Shown one piece after another: positions 53,531-62,650 of a stretch of DNA of 64,000 nucleotides. The notes under the pieces are model-generated. The model saw only the letters and a list, made by a program, of their open reading frames with translations. It did not search any database and was not told the origin of the DNA. Position 1 is the first letter of the stretch; each line of letters opens with the position of its first letter. This DNA comes from Pseudomonas azerbaijanoccidentalis (lineage in GTDB: Bacteria; Pseudomonadota; Gammaproteobacteria; Pseudomonadales; Pseudomonadaceae). The position numbers and the translations under genes were made by a program. Location: contig NZ_JAHSTU010000001.1 of the NCBI RefSeq assembly GCF_019145495.1, forward strand, positions 1,240,001-1,304,000. Reading direction: 5' to 3'.

Positions 53531-54712
53531 ATGCAAGAAGTCGTCATTGTTGCCGCCACGCGCACCGCGATCGGCACTTTCCAGGGTTCCCTGGCCAATG
53601 TGTCCGCCGTCGACCTCGGCGCTGCGGTGATCCGTCAGTTGCTGGCGCAAACCGGCCTCGACCCCGCTGAAGTCGATGAAGTGATCATGGGCCAGGTGCT
53701 GACTGCCGGCGCCGGGCAAAACCCTGCGCGCCAGGCCTCGATCAAGGCCGGCTTGCCCTTCGCCGTGCCGGCCATGACCCTGAACAAGGTCTGCGGTTCG
53801 GGCCTCAAGGCCCTGCACCTGGGCGCCCAGGCGATCCGTTGCGGCGACGCCGACGTGATCATCGCCGGTGGCCAGGAAAACATGAGCCTGTCCAATTACG
53901 TCATGCCCGGTGCCCGCACTGGCCTGCGCATGGGTCACGCACAAATCGTCGACACCATGATCAGCGATGGCCTGTGGGATGCGTTCAACGATTACCACAT
54001 GGGCATCACTGCCGAGAACCTGGCCGAGAAGTACAGCCTGAGCCGGGAGCAGCAGGACGCGTTCGCCGCGGCCTCGCAGCAGAAAGCCGTGGCGGCCATC
54101 GAAGCCGGGCGCTTCGTCGATGAAATCACCCCGATCCTGATCCCGCAGCGCAAAGGCGATCCATTGTCCTTCGCCACCGACGAGCAGCCACGGGCCGGCA
54201 CTACCGCCGAATCCCTGGGCAAGCTCAAGGCCGCTTTCAAGAAAGATGGCTCGGTGACGGCCGGTAACGCTTCGTCGCTGAACGACGGTGCCGCCGCCGT
54301 GATCCTGATGAGCGCCGAAAAAGCCAAGGCTTTGGGCCTGCCGGTATTGGCGAAAATCGCGGCCTACGCCAACGCGGGCGTCGACCCGGCGATCATGGGC
54401 ATCGGCCCGGTGTCAGCGACTCGTCGTTGCCTGGACAAGGCTGGCTGGAACATTGGCCAACTGGACCTGATCGAAGCCAACGAAGCCTTCGCCGCACAAT
54501 CGCTGGCCGTGGCCAAGGACCTGGAATGGGACTTGAACAAGGTCAACGTCAACGGTGGCGCAATCGCCCTCGGCCACCCGATCGGTGCCTCGGGCTGCCG
54601 CGTGCTGGTGACCCTGCTGCATGAAATGCTCAAGCGTGATGCCAAGAAAGGTCTCGCCACCCTGTGCATCGGTGGTGGTCAAGGCGTGGCCCTGGCGCTC
54701 GAACGAGCGTAA
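53531..54712 (+). CDS. atoB: Acetyl-CoA acetyltransferase (thiolase)
   Basis: 393-aa thiolase that cleaves acetoacetyl-CoA to two acetyl-CoA. Nucleophile Cys in [11 protein letters not shown] (about 88), catalytic His in [14 protein letters not shown], and second Cys in [11 protein letters not shown] (about 381). It completes the A-B-thiolase operon and ends before a strong terminator. Start ATG at 53531 has GAGGA 9 nt upstream. Confidence 0.94.
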   Translation: MQEVVIVAATRTAIGTFQGSLANVSAVDLGAAVIRQLLAQTGLDPAEVDEVIMGQVLTAGAGQNPARQASIKAGLPFAVPAMTLNKVCGSGLKALHLGAQAIRCGDADVIIAGGQENMSLSNYVMPGARTGLRMGHAQIVDTMISDGLWDAFNDYHMGITAENLAEKYSLSREQQDAFAAASQQKAVAAIEAGRFVDEITPILIPQRKGDPLSFATDEQPRAGTTAESLGKLKAAFKKDGSVTAGNASSLNDGAAAVILMSAEKAKALGLPVLAKIAAYANAGVDPAIMGIGPVSATRRCLDKAGWNIGQLDLIEANEAFAAQSLAVAKDLEWDLNKVNVNGGAIALGHPIGASGCRVLVTLLHEMLKRDAKKGLATLCIGGGQGVALALERA

Positions 54713-54766
54713 ACGCGTTCAACAGATTGCGCGGGGACCCACGAATAACCGCGCGGTTTGGCAAAC

Positions 54767-54801
54767 ACCCGGTGCGACTCACGTCGCACCGGGTTCTTTT
54801 T
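54767..54801 (+). terminator. Rho-independent terminator of the CoA-transferase/thiolase operon
   Basis: ACCCGGTGCGAC-TCAC-GTCGCACCGGGT (perfect 12-bp stem, 4-nt loop) followed by TCTTTTTG. It lies between atoB and the convergent reductase gene and shows where the operon ends. Confidence 0.95.
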
Positions 54802-54810
54802 GTCTGGCAC

Positions 54811-55413
54811 TCAGGCAAATTTCACCAGATTCAGTGCTGGCAGCGGTCCGCCCGGAAACTGCACCAGCCGCCCGCCGACACTCAAGCTGCCAAGGTCGAC
54901 GCCGAAGAAGCCAAGACGCTCGATCAGCGCCGCCACTCCAACCTTGGCCTGTGCCGAATCGCCCGAGAAAAACAGCACTCTGCGACCACCTTCCGCCGCT
55001 GGGTCGCCATCGACCAGATGCGCCTGAAGATGATTGAACGCCTTCACCACCCGCGCGCCCGGCACCCATTCGGCAAAGACTTCGCTGGACACCCGGCCCT
55101 GCAAATCCACGGCCTTGAACAGCGGTGCCTCGATCGGATTGTTCGCATCGATCACGGTCCGTCCGGCGAAATCCGGCAGACCGGCCAGTGCCATCGGCAG
55201 TTTCGACCAGTTCACCGCGACCAGCACGATGGGCTGGGCGGCGGCTTCTTCGCGAGTGCCGGCACGAGCCGTTGGCCCGAGTTCAGCCACCAATGAAGCC
55301 AGTGTTTCTGGCCCGCGACTGTTGGCGATGACCACTTCAATGCCTTGACGCGACAGTGACCGGGCGAAGGCTGCACCGATTGCACCGGCACCAATAATTC
55401 CAATTCTGCTCAT
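54811..55413 (-). CDS. NADP-binding F420-reductase-like oxidoreductase
   Basis: 200-aa Rossmann-fold protein with GIIGAGAIGAAFARSL (about 4-19) at the N-terminus and ARVVKAFNHLQAHL (about 119-132), typical of the NADPH-dependent F420 reductase/NAD-binding domain family. In non-F420 bacteria such proteins act as NADP-dependent reductases; the substrate is unknown. It follows the SDR gene by 24 nt on the same strand and should be in its operon, under the divergent LysR regulator. Confidence 0.85.
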   Translation of the reverse strand: MSRIGIIGAGAIGAAFARSLSRQGIEVVIANSRGPETLASLVAELGPTARAGTREEAAAQPIVLVAVNWSKLPMALAGLPDFAGRTVIDANNPIEAPLFKAVDLQGRVSSEVFAEWVPGARVVKAFNHLQAHLVDGDPAAEGGRRVLFFSGDSAQAKVGVAALIERLGFFGVDLGSLSVGGRLVQFPGGPLPALNLVKFA

Positions 55414-55437
55414 GGTTTTGTCCTCTCAGGAAGGTGA

Positions 55438-56187
55438 TCAGGCGGTGAAACCGCCATCGGCAATGATGTCTGCGGCGGTGACGAACGCCGCTTCCGGGCT
55501 GGCCAGGAAAGCCACGACGCTGGCGATGTCTTCCGGTTTGCCATAGCGGCCAATGGCGATGCCCGGGCCGACGATTTCGCTGACCGGGCCGCCGTCCGGG
55601 TTCATGTCGGTGTCGGTCGGGCCGGGGTGAACGGTATTGACGGTGATGCCCAGCGGACCGAGATCACGGGCGAGGCTACGGTTGAATCCGGCGATAGCGC
55701 CCTTGGTCAAGGTGTACAGCGATGCGGTGGGAAACGCCGCGTAATGGGTCATCGACGAACCGATGTGGATGATCCGACCGCCCGTCTTCATGATCCGCGC
55801 CGCTTCCTGGGTAGCGACAAATACCCCGGTCACGTTGACCGCGATCATGCGCTGGTAGTCTTCGAAGCTGATGTCCTGGATCGGCCCGCCGAGGGCGATG
55901 CCGGCGTTGTTGACCAAAATATCCAGGCTGCCGAACGCCTCGACGGTGCGGGTGACGGCTGCACGCACGGCGGCCGGATCACCGGCATCGGCGGCAATCG
56001 CCAGGGCACGGCCGCCCGCGGCTTCAATGGCCTGAACCACCTCAAAGGCTTTGCCCGGGGATGCACTGAAGGTCAGCACAACATTGGCTCCGTCGGCGGC
56101 CAGGCGCTTGGCAATCGCCGCGCCGATGGAGCGGGAACCGCCGGTGACCAGTGCGGTTTTGCCTTCAAGTGGAAGTCGGTTCGTCAT
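55438..56187 (-). CDS. Short-chain dehydrogenase/reductase
   Basis: 249-aa classical SDR. Cofactor motif TGGSRSIG (about 15-22), NNAG (about 91-94), catalytic Ser in IHIGSSMT, and YTLTKG (Tyr and Lys). Oxidises or reduces an alcohol/ketone with NAD(P)(H); substrate unknown. Pair with the F420-reductase-like gene downstream and LysR gene opposite, a common layout for stress or xenobiotic response oxidoreductases. Confidence 0.9.
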   Translation of the reverse strand: MTNRLPLEGKTALVTGGSRSIGAAIAKRLAADGANVVLTFSASPGKAFEVVQAIEAAGGRALAIAADAGDPAAVRAAVTRTVEAFGSLDILVNNAGIALGGPIQDISFEDYQRMIAVNVTGVFVATQEAARIMKTGGRIIHIGSSMTHYAAFPTASLYTLTKGAIAGFNRSLARDLGPLGITVNTVHPGPTDTDMNPDGGPVSEIVGPGIAIGRYGKPEDIASVVAFLASPEAAFVTAADIIADGGFTA

Positions 56188-56299
56188 GGAATTTCACTCC
56201 GTGGGTTGGGGATGGAGTGAATACTGCGCTTGCCATTAGTGCGTTATTAGCCGGTAATGCCTTGAATGATTTTCAAGCATCAGTAGCAGGTGTGTTGCC

Positions 56300-57202
56300 A
56301 TGGAAACCCTCGCCAACCTCGAATCCTTTGTGCGCAGCGCCGAAACCGGGAGCTTTTCCGCAGCCGCCCGCTTGCTCGCGCTGACCCCCGCTGCCGTCAG
56401 CCGCAACGTGGCGATACTGGAACGCAACATCGGCGTGCGCCTGTTCCAGCGTTCGACCCGCAAGCTATCCCTTACCGAGGCCGGTGAAAGCTTCCTGGCC
56501 AACATCGGTGGCAATCTGGAAGCGCTGCAAACAGCGATCAACGCGGTCACTACCGATCAGGGTGAGCCGGCAGGTGTGCTCAAGGTCAGCCTGGCGCCGA
56601 CCTTCGGCATCGGCCATATCCTGCCGCTGCTGCCGGCGTTCCTGGCCCGCTACCCGCTGATCCGCCCGGAATGGCACTTCGAAAATCGCGCCGTGGATTT
56701 GATCGCCGAGGGTTATGACGCCGCCATTGGCGGCGGTTTCGAACTGACGCCCGGGGTCATCTCGCGAACCCTGGCACCCGCTGAAGTGGTGGCGGTTGCT
56801 TCACCGGCCTATCTGGCGCAGCGCACCCTGCCCGCCAGCCCCGCAGACCTGGCCCGGCACATCGGCATCGTGATGCGCGGCAGCCGCACCGGGCGAATTC
56901 GGCAATGGCTCATGCGTGATGGTGCAGGCAATGAGGTGCCGGCGAGCATGAACGAAAGCATCGTCCTGAACGATCCCGCTGCCATGCGCGAGGCAGCGGT
57001 CTTGGGATTGGGGGTGACGTTACTGGTGCTGTCCGATGTGCAGCCGAATATTCAGCGCGGTGAACTGGTGCGCCTGTTACCGGATTGGCAGGCCGATGCG
57101 GGGGCTATTTCGCTGTACTACCCGAGCCGGACGCTGATGCCAGCCAAGACCCGGGTGTTCATTGATTTTGTGGTGGCGGCGTTTGAAACAAAGACCGCGT
57201 AA
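56300..57202 (+). CDS. LysR-family transcriptional regulator
   Basis: 300-aa LysR regulator. HTH at about 15-45 (GSFSAAARLLALTPAAVSRNVAILERNIG); effector domain at about 90-295. It is divergent from the SDR-reductase pair; the 112-bp gap contains ATTAGTGCGTTATTAGCCGGTAAT-like symmetry that could hold T-N11-A boxes. It probably controls that pair. Confidence 0.9.
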   Translation: METLANLESFVRSAETGSFSAAARLLALTPAAVSRNVAILERNIGVRLFQRSTRKLSLTEAGESFLANIGGNLEALQTAINAVTTDQGEPAGVLKVSLAPTFGIGHILPLLPAFLARYPLIRPEWHFENRAVDLIAEGYDAAIGGGFELTPGVISRTLAPAEVVAVASPAYLAQRTLPASPADLARHIGIVMRGSRTGRIRQWLMRDGAGNEVPASMNESIVLNDPAAMREAAVLGLGVTLLVLSDVQPNIQRGELVRLLPDWQADAGAISLYYPSRTLMPAKTRVFIDFVVAAFETKTA

Positions 57203-57206
57203 TCGT

Positions 57207-57275
57207 TCAACGCGAGCAAGCTCGCTCCCACAGGGGAACGCGGTTAACTGTAGGAGCGAGCCTGCTCGCGATGAG
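57207..57275. repeat. Two GAGCGAGC-type extragenic repeat units, outward arrangement
   Basis: CGCGAGCAAGCTCGCTCCCACA followed by TGTAGGAGCGAGCCTGCTCGCG. It lies between the convergent ends of the LysR gene and mntH. Confidence 0.85.
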
Positions 57276-57285
57276 GCCGGTACAG

Positions 57286-58620
57286 TCACTCAAAAAGCTG
57301 CAAGATCAACCAGCTATTCGCCCCACTGATCACCACGAACAACCCCCACGCCAGCACCCGCGTCGGCAACCGATTCACAAACGGCCCCATGAGTTTTTGA
57401 TCATTGGTCATGCGTATCAATGGATACAGCGCAAACGGCAACTGCAAACTCAACACCACCTGACTCAACACCAGCAACTTGCCGATTGCATCGTCGCCCA
57501 TCAGCCAGACGCCGATGAACGCCGGGATCAGTGCCAGCCCGCGTGTAATCAAACGCCGTTGCCAGCACGGCAGGCGCAGGTTGAGGAAACCCTCCATGAT
57601 CACCTGGCCGGCGATGGTGCCGGTGAAGGTCGAACTCTGCCCCGACGCCAACAGCGCAACGCCGAACAACACACTGGCCAACGCCCCACCCACCAGCGGA
57701 TCCAGCAAGTGATAGGCGTCTTGAATGTCCACCACATCGGTGTGCCCGGTCTTGTGAAACGCCGCTGCCGCGAGAATCAGGATCGCCGCATTGACCAGCA
57801 GTGCCAGCGCCAGGGAGCCGATGGTGTCGATGCGCGCCAGTTTCACCGCGTCCTGCTTGCTGGCCAGGTCCTTGCCGATCATCCGGGTCTGCACAATCGA
57901 TGTGTGCAGGTACAGGTTATGCGGCATCACCGTGGCGCCGAGAATACCGATAGCCAGATAGAGCGGTGCGGCATCACTGATTGCCGCCAGTGACGGTTTG
58001 AAGCCTTGGGCAACCTCCGGCCAGTACGGTTTGATGAGCAGCAATTCGACGAAGAAACACGCGCCGATGGTCGCCACCAGCACCAGCATGATCGCTTCCA
58101 AACGGCGAAAACCGCGGTTCTGCAGGGCCAGCACCAGCAAGGTGTCGAACGCCGTGAGGGCGATGCCGAAGGTCAGCGAACACCCCAGCAGCAAATGGAA
58201 AGCCAGGGCACAGCCGAGCACTTCGGCCAGGTCGGTGGCGATGATCGAGATTTCCGCCAACACCCACTGCGTGCGCGCCGTCCACTTGCTGTAGCGCTCC
58301 CGAGACAATTGCGCCAGGTCACGTCCGGTGGCAATGCCCAACCGCGAACACAGGCACTGCACCACCATCCCCGCCAGGCTCGCCAGCAACACCACGAACA
58401 ACAGGTTGTAGCCGAACCGGGAGCCGGCCTCGATGGCGGTCGCCCAGTTGCCCGGGTCCATGTAGCCGATGGAGACCAACAGCCCCGGGCCGGCAAAGCG
58501 CAGGACGCGTTTGAAGAACGAGGCACCGGGGTCTACGGCAACGGAGCCGGCGACTTCCGGCGGGCAGAACGGCGCTGTGCCGACTTTGGGCAAACTGAAT
58601 TTCACACGATGATCCATCAA
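57286..58620 (-). CDS. mntH: Nramp-family divalent metal transporter
   Basis: 444-aa inner-membrane proton-coupled importer of Mn2+ (and Fe2+). About 11 hydrophobic segments. Metal site DPGN in SIGYMDPGNWATA (about 50-62) and the MPH motif in GATVMPHNLYLHTS (about 235-248). Start ATG at 58620 or the next codon; upstream spacing does not decide. No Mn riboswitch or MntR box was recognised in the 40 bp seen before the next gene. Confidence 0.92.
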   Translation of the reverse strand: MMDHRVKFSLPKVGTAPFCPPEVAGSVAVDPGASFFKRVLRFAGPGLLVSIGYMDPGNWATAIEAGSRFGYNLLFVVLLASLAGMVVQCLCSRLGIATGRDLAQLSRERYSKWTARTQWVLAEISIIATDLAEVLGCALAFHLLLGCSLTFGIALTAFDTLLVLALQNRGFRRLEAIMLVLVATIGACFFVELLLIKPYWPEVAQGFKPSLAAISDAAPLYLAIGILGATVMPHNLYLHTSIVQTRMIGKDLASKQDAVKLARIDTIGSLALALLVNAAILILAAAAFHKTGHTDVVDIQDAYHLLDPLVGGALASVLFGVALLASGQSSTFTGTIAGQVIMEGFLNLRLPCWQRRLITRGLALIPAFIGVWLMGDDAIGKLLVLSQVVLSLQLPFALYPLIRMTNDQKLMGPFVNRLPTRVLAWGLFVVISGANSWLILQLFE

Positions 58621-58662
58621 CAGGTGGGAGGGCGCAGGGACGCCGGGTGATCATCGCAAACT

Positions 58663-59193
58663 TTACGGGGCGATGCCCAGCAACTGCTGGCGCAACTCGG
58701 GATTGCTGGTGCGCGGATCGAGCCAGATGGCGAAAAACGCCTCGGCAAACTGCAGGTCGTCCACTTCACGCAGCAACTGCTGGCCGATATAGAAGCGCGC
58801 CCCCTGCCCTGGCAAATAGACCCCGGTCAGCCGTGTTCCGGCCTGCACATCGACGAACGACTGCTGCATCTGCGCTTTCCATGCGGCCAGTTGTTCGTCG
58901 CTCACCGAACTGCCGGACAGACGCTTTATCTCCCTGACGCTGGCCTGCACCAGATTCTCACGGGAAATCGAGCGCTGGTAGATCAATTCAAGAGCGAACG
59001 GCTGGCCGCTGGCCAATGGACGCGAGGTACTCCAGAGCCGGGCGCTGTAGACGTCGAAGCCGAACTTGCGGAATTCACCGGTGCCGATGATCTGCGCACC
59101 GGGCAGAGTCTCCTGCCAACCGGCCAGTGTCTGACCACCGAGCAATACCAGAAGCCACAGGACATGGCGCAATGCTGAGCGTTGGCGGTTCAT
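58663..59193 (-). CDS. Chalcone-isomerase-like periplasmic protein
   Basis: 176-aa protein with a Sec signal peptide (cleavage near LAGW, residues 1-24). The remainder fits the chalcone isomerase-like fold: GTGEFRKFGFDVYSARLW, then ELIYQRSISRENLVQASVREIKRL and a C-terminal FFAIWLDP stretch. Bacterial members are not chalcone isomerases; the function is unknown. The start at 59193 is chosen because it begins a signal peptide; the frame 33 codons further up is not typical. It is divergent from the membrane protein gene. Confidence 0.8.
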   Translation of the reverse strand: MNRQRSALRHVLWLLVLLGGQTLAGWQETLPGAQIIGTGEFRKFGFDVYSARLWSTSRPLASGQPFALELIYQRSISRENLVQASVREIKRLSGSSVSDEQLAAWKAQMQQSFVDVQAGTRLTGVYLPGQGARFYIGQQLLREVDDLQFAEAFFAIWLDPRTSNPELRQQLLGIAP

Positions 59194-59360
59194 GCTGAGT
59201 TCAATCTCATCGAGCAAGGCCTTACTGAAACCTATGCGTAAAAGTCGAGTTCGTACAATTTTCAATGCTTTTATTTTTGTATACAAAATCACTGAACCTG
59301 CAGCGCAATCTACTGCCTGAAATGTTACCGTTGCTACCTCACACTGAGGGAGATGTGCGC

Positions 59361-60149
59361 GTGTTGATCCTTAAACTGCTGGTGATTCCTGGTTTCCTGC
59401 TGCTGATTTCCCTGGCCGGCAAACGCTGGGGGCCAAGCGTGGCGGGTTGGTTGTCGGGGTTGCCGGTGGTGGTCGGGCCGATTCTGTTTTTCCTCGCCAT
59501 TGAACAAGGCGAGGCGTTTGCCGCCCAGTCGGCCATGGCCGCCTTGTCGGCGATGTTCGCCATGATTGCCTTTTGCGTGACCTATGCGCAGGTCTGCCAA
59601 CGGTCGGGATGGCCACTGGCATTGATGGTTTCGTTGCTGGTGTGGGCCGTGATCGCCGTGGTGCTGTCGCTGATTCCACCCTCGCTGCTGCTATCCGTGC
59701 TCGCCGCCGCGACAGCGCTTTTGGCCGCGCCCTACCTGTTCCCGTCGGTGAAGCCGATCCTTGCTGGCCCGGCCCCGAAGTCCGACAAACTGCTGCTGCG
59801 CATGCTGGCCGGCGCCCTGCTCACCCTCGCGGTGACCTGGCTCGCCAGTACCGTCGGCGATCGCTGGAGCGGTCTGCTCGCCGTGTTCCCGGTGCTGGGC
59901 AGCGTGATGGCGGTGTTCTCCCAGCAAACCCGTGGCCCGGCATTTACTGCCGCCCTGCTGCGGGCGACGGCCACCGGCATGTATTCGTTTTCGGCGTTCT
60001 GCCTGGTGGTAACGCTGACCCTGCCCAGCCTGGGCCTCACCGGATTCGTTCTCGGCGTCGCTGTCTCAGTGGCCATGCTCGGGGTGACCAAACGCCTGTT
60101 GGCAAAACCGGCACGGACTACAACACCTTCAACAATTTCGAACGAGTAG
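59361..60149 (+). CDS. Hypothetical multi-pass inner-membrane protein
   Basis: About 262 aa with eight or so hydrophobic segments from VLILKLLVIPGFLLLISLAG onward. It contains GWLSGLPVVVGPILFFLAIEQG, a loop with small residues, and ends with a short polar tail (KPARTTTPSTISNE). No named family recognised. The start is uncertain: GTG at 59361 with GGGAG 8 nt upstream is preferred; GTG 59355 or a longer form from 59265 are possible. It converges with nothing and is followed by the GST gene 82 bp later. Confidence 0.7.
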   Translation: MLILKLLVIPGFLLLISLAGKRWGPSVAGWLSGLPVVVGPILFFLAIEQGEAFAAQSAMAALSAMFAMIAFCVTYAQVCQRSGWPLALMVSLLVWAVIAVVLSLIPPSLLLSVLAAATALLAAPYLFPSVKPILAGPAPKSDKLLLRMLAGALLTLAVTWLASTVGDRWSGLLAVFPVLGSVMAVFSQQTRGPAFTAALLRATATGMYSFSAFCLVVTLTLPSLGLTGFVLGVAVSVAMLGVTKRLLAKPARTTTPSTISNE

Positions 60150-60231
60150 GACAACAATCCCGTACGTCAATCGAACGGGTTTCGCCCAACATCAGCCTCA
60201 GTTCAAACCCCTGACCACTGAGGCCTACACC

Positions 60232-60903
60232 ATGAAATTTTTTTTCCACCCTTCGCCAAACCCGATGAAAGTCGCCCTGCTGCTCGAAGAACTGCAAACG
60301 CCGTACGAACTGATTGGCGTCGATACCTTCAAGGGCGAACAGCATCAGCCAGAATTCCTGGCCATCAACCCGAACGCCAAAGTGCCCGCGCTGATGGATG
60401 GCGACGCCACGGTTTTCGATTCCCAGGCAATCCTGTTGCACCTCGCGCAAAAGCATCAGCGCTTTATGCCGACCAGCGTCGCCGGGAATGCCGAACTGTT
60501 GTCCTGGCTGATGTTTATCGCCACCGGTCTGTCGCCGTTTTCCGGCCAGGCCGTGCACTTCCTGCACCACGCTCCGGAAGACCTGCCCTACGCAAAAAAC
60601 CGCTACTTCAAGGAAGTCGAACGCCACTACCGCGTCCTCGACCAGCGTCTGGCCGACCATCAGTACCTGGCCGGCGACACTTACAGCATCGCCGACATGG
60701 CGCTCTGGGGCTGGGCCAACTACGCGCCGTACATCCTCGGTGAAAACGGCCTGGCCGCGTACCCGAACGTCAAGCGCCTGTTCGACGAAATCAGCGCCCG
60801 CCCGGCCGCCCAACGCGCGCTCGGCCTTAAAGAGAAACTGGTCCTGAAAGCGGAATTCGACGAAGAAACCCGTCGCAGCCTGTTCCCGCAGAACCAGGCG
60901 TAA
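60232..60903 (+). CDS. Glutathione S-transferase
   Basis: 223-aa cytoplasmic enzyme. The N-terminal thioredoxin-like domain (about 1-80: FFFHPSPNPMKVALLLEELQTPYELIGVD, then NPNAKVPALMDGDATVFDSQAIL) binds glutathione; the helical C-terminal domain contains YSIADMALWGW. It resembles the YfcG/GstB-type enzymes with disulfide reductase or conjugation activity. The next gene, 31 nt downstream, encodes an ABM monooxygenase-like protein; they are probably co-transcribed. Confidence 0.9.
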   Translation: MKFFFHPSPNPMKVALLLEELQTPYELIGVDTFKGEQHQPEFLAINPNAKVPALMDGDATVFDSQAILLHLAQKHQRFMPTSVAGNAELLSWLMFIATGLSPFSGQAVHFLHHAPEDLPYAKNRYFKEVERHYRVLDQRLADHQYLAGDTYSIADMALWGWANYAPYILGENGLAAYPNVKRLFDEISARPAAQRALGLKEKLVLKAEFDEETRRSLFPQNQA

Positions 60904-60934
60904 TCCAGCACTTCCGGCATTCGAGGGTGATGAA

Positions 60935-61261
60935 ATGAGTGATCAAATCGCGTTTATCGTTTACCTGCCGGCCAAGCCGGAACGATTCGCCGAAACCAGA
61001 GAACGCTTGCTTGAAGTCGTGCACCAGATGTCAGCCGAGCCGGACTTCGTCAACACCTGGGTACACCAACTGCAGGACGAACCGAACACCCTGGTGCTTT
61101 ACGAAACCTGGAATTGCAGCAAAGAAGACTTCATCGCTCGTCACCTGAGCAAACCGTATCGCCAGGCATACGAAAAACTGCTGCCCGAGTTGTTGGCCAG
61201 CGATCGGCGGATCGAGTTTCTGGATGTGATTGAGCGTTATCCGGTGCGGCGGGAGGTTTGA
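60935..61261 (+). CDS. ABM-domain (YgiN-like) quinol monooxygenase-type protein
   Basis: 108-aa dimeric ferredoxin-like-fold protein: AFIVYLPAKPERFAETRERLLEVVHQMSAEPDFVNTWVHQLQDEPNTLVLYETW is typical of the antibiotic-biosynthesis-monooxygenase (ABM) superfamily. Substrate unknown. Located 31 nt after the GST gene with GAGGG and ATGA spacing before its ATG; likely same operon. Confidence 0.88.
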   Translation: MSDQIAFIVYLPAKPERFAETRERLLEVVHQMSAEPDFVNTWVHQLQDEPNTLVLYETWNCSKEDFIARHLSKPYRQAYEKLLPELLASDRRIEFLDVIERYPVRREV

Positions 61262-61274
61262 TGGTGGCTGTCCC

Positions 61275-61303
61275 CTCTGCGGTGACCAGCGGTCACTGCA
61301 GAG
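61275..61303. terminator. Hairpin after the ABM gene
   Basis: CTCTGCGGTGACC-AGC-GGTCACTGCAGAG has 13-bp arms with one G-U type mismatch and a 3-nt loop, 14 bp after the stop. No T-run follows, so it could equally be an operator or a processing site. The rest of the gap to 61519 shows no gene. Confidence 0.5.
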
Positions 61304-61519
61304 CTATTGCCTTGATGAGGTCCCACAAGGAGTGGCGAAATAATCAAAAACCAAGAAATCTCCCACATGTTTTTCGGGTTGGCCGTCGGAAGCCGGGGGT
61401 TTAGCATTTGATCCGTGAAGTGAACAACCGGCGCTAATCGGGGGTGTACTTCATCCCGACCGCGACGACAATGAACCGCATAATCATTAGACTGCTACGC
61501 ATTGATCATGGAGATCACT

Positions 61520-61714
61520 ATGAGCGCCCAACTGTCCCCCATCGATTCAGAATTCGACACTGAAGAACAAGCGGCCAGCTATGACCGCTGGTACCGTGCC
61601 AAGGTACAGGCATCGCTCGACGATCCGCGCCCCAGCGTTGCACACGATGAAGCCATGGCTCAGGTTGAGCAAATGTTGGAAGTCAAGCGCAAAGCTCGCC
61701 GTGCGGCTCGTTAA
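61520..61714 (+). CDS. RelB/StbD-like antitoxin
   Basis: 64-aa antitoxin: SPIDSEFDTEEQAASYDRWYRAKVQASLDDPRPSVAHDEAMAQVEQM. The acidic N-terminus with DRWYRAKV and the helical end resemble pseudomonad RelB/StbD-type antitoxins. It binds and silences the ParE/RelE toxin and represses the pair. The ATG at 61520 has GGAG 6 nt before it; earlier in-frame ATG 61508 is less likely. The toxin GTG lies 14 nt inside its 3' end. Confidence 0.82.
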   Translation: MSAQLSPIDSEFDTEEQAASYDRWYRAKVQASLDDPRPSVAHDEAMAQVEQMLEVKRKARRAAR

Positions 61715-61973
61715 GTGGAAGCTTCCGGCTCTCGACGCCTTGACCGACATCATCGATTACATTGAGCAATTCAACCCCATAGCCGCCGCTTCCCTGCACA
61801 GCACGATTGTGACTTCCACTAAAGGTCTATCTGAAATGCCCCACAGTTTCAGGTCCGGCCGATTGCCCGGCACCCGGGAAATGGTTGTCCACCCGAACTA
61901 CCTGGTGGTCTACCAAGTGGTAGATCATGTTGAGATCCTGACCGTTTTGCACGCCAAGCAGAAATACCCGTGA
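61701..61973 (+). CDS. RelE/ParE-family toxin
   Basis: 90-aa toxin starting at GTG 61701: VRLVKWKLPALDALTDIIDYIEQFNPIAAASL is the ParE N-terminal helical hairpin. GRLPGTREMVVHPNYLVVYQVVDHVEILTVLHAKQKYP is the beta-sheet with conserved R, Y and the terminal HAKQKYP. These toxins block DNA gyrase (ParE) or cleave mRNA (RelE); which is not clear. The overlap with the antitoxin gene couples translation. A longer upstream open frame is a shadow of the antitoxin gene. Confidence 0.85.
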   Translation: MRLVKWKLPALDALTDIIDYIEQFNPIAAASLHSTIVTSTKGLSEMPHSFRSGRLPGTREMVVHPNYLVVYQVVDHVEILTVLHAKQKYP

Positions 61974-62074
61974 CACCGAAGCATTGATGACCGTCCGTTA
62001 CCCCGCACTGGAACGCCTCACAACCTCCGTGGGATGATCGCCCCCCACCGCGCGACCATCCCTGGAGATTTCGA

Positions 62075-62647
62075 ATGTCACTGTTGAGTAAAAAAGCCGT
62101 TGTCCTGTTGTTGGCAGCGGCTGCCAGCCTGGGGGCCATGAGTGCGCAGGCGGCGAAGGCGCCGGCCAAGGAAGCGGCGCAGACCCAAAAGGTTTCGATG
62201 CTGGGCGGCAAGTTCACGTTCACCCTGCCCAAGGGTTTCGTCGCCAATCCGCTGCCAACCAGCCCTACCGGCGCAAGCGGCACCATGTACGCCAACGAAG
62301 CCACCAAGACAGTGGTGATCGCCGCAGAAAACAATTTGCCGGAAGGGGTGAAGGTCAAGGACAACGACGGCGAATTTCTTGACGGCACGGCGGCCGATTT
62401 TGACTCGGCACAACGCAAGGCGCTGGCGGATTACAACAAACTCAGTGAAAAAAGCCTGACCCTGAAAAGTACCGGCTTGGGCCTGCGCCAGGTCGACAGC
62501 ACCGCCACCCAGGGCGGCGGCCAGACCCTCAACACCACACTGATGGCCGCGTCCGGCGGGCGCATGACGGTGGTTCAGGTCATTTCCCGCCCCGGTGACA
62601 TGGCCGCCCACGAAACGCTGATCAAGCAGATCGTCAGCGGCAAGTGA
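62075..62647 (+). CDS. Hypothetical periplasmic protein (DcrB-like fold possible)
   Basis: 190-aa protein with signal peptide (cleavage after MSAQA, about 1-26). The mature part VSMLGGKFTFTLPKGFVANPLPTSPTGASGTMYANEATKTVVIAAENNLP resembles the DcrB/PsbP-like mixed alpha-beta fold of small periplasmic proteins. Function unknown. GGAG lies 9 nt before the ATG. It converges with the esterase gene 3 nt later. Confidence 0.7.
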   Translation: MSLLSKKAVVLLLAAAASLGAMSAQAAKAPAKEAAQTQKVSMLGGKFTFTLPKGFVANPLPTSPTGASGTMYANEATKTVVIAAENNLPEGVKVKDNDGEFLDGTAADFDSAQRKALADYNKLSEKSLTLKSTGLGLRQVDSTATQGGGQTLNTTLMAASGGRMTVVQVISRPGDMAAHETLIKQIVSGK

Positions 62648-62650
62648 GTA

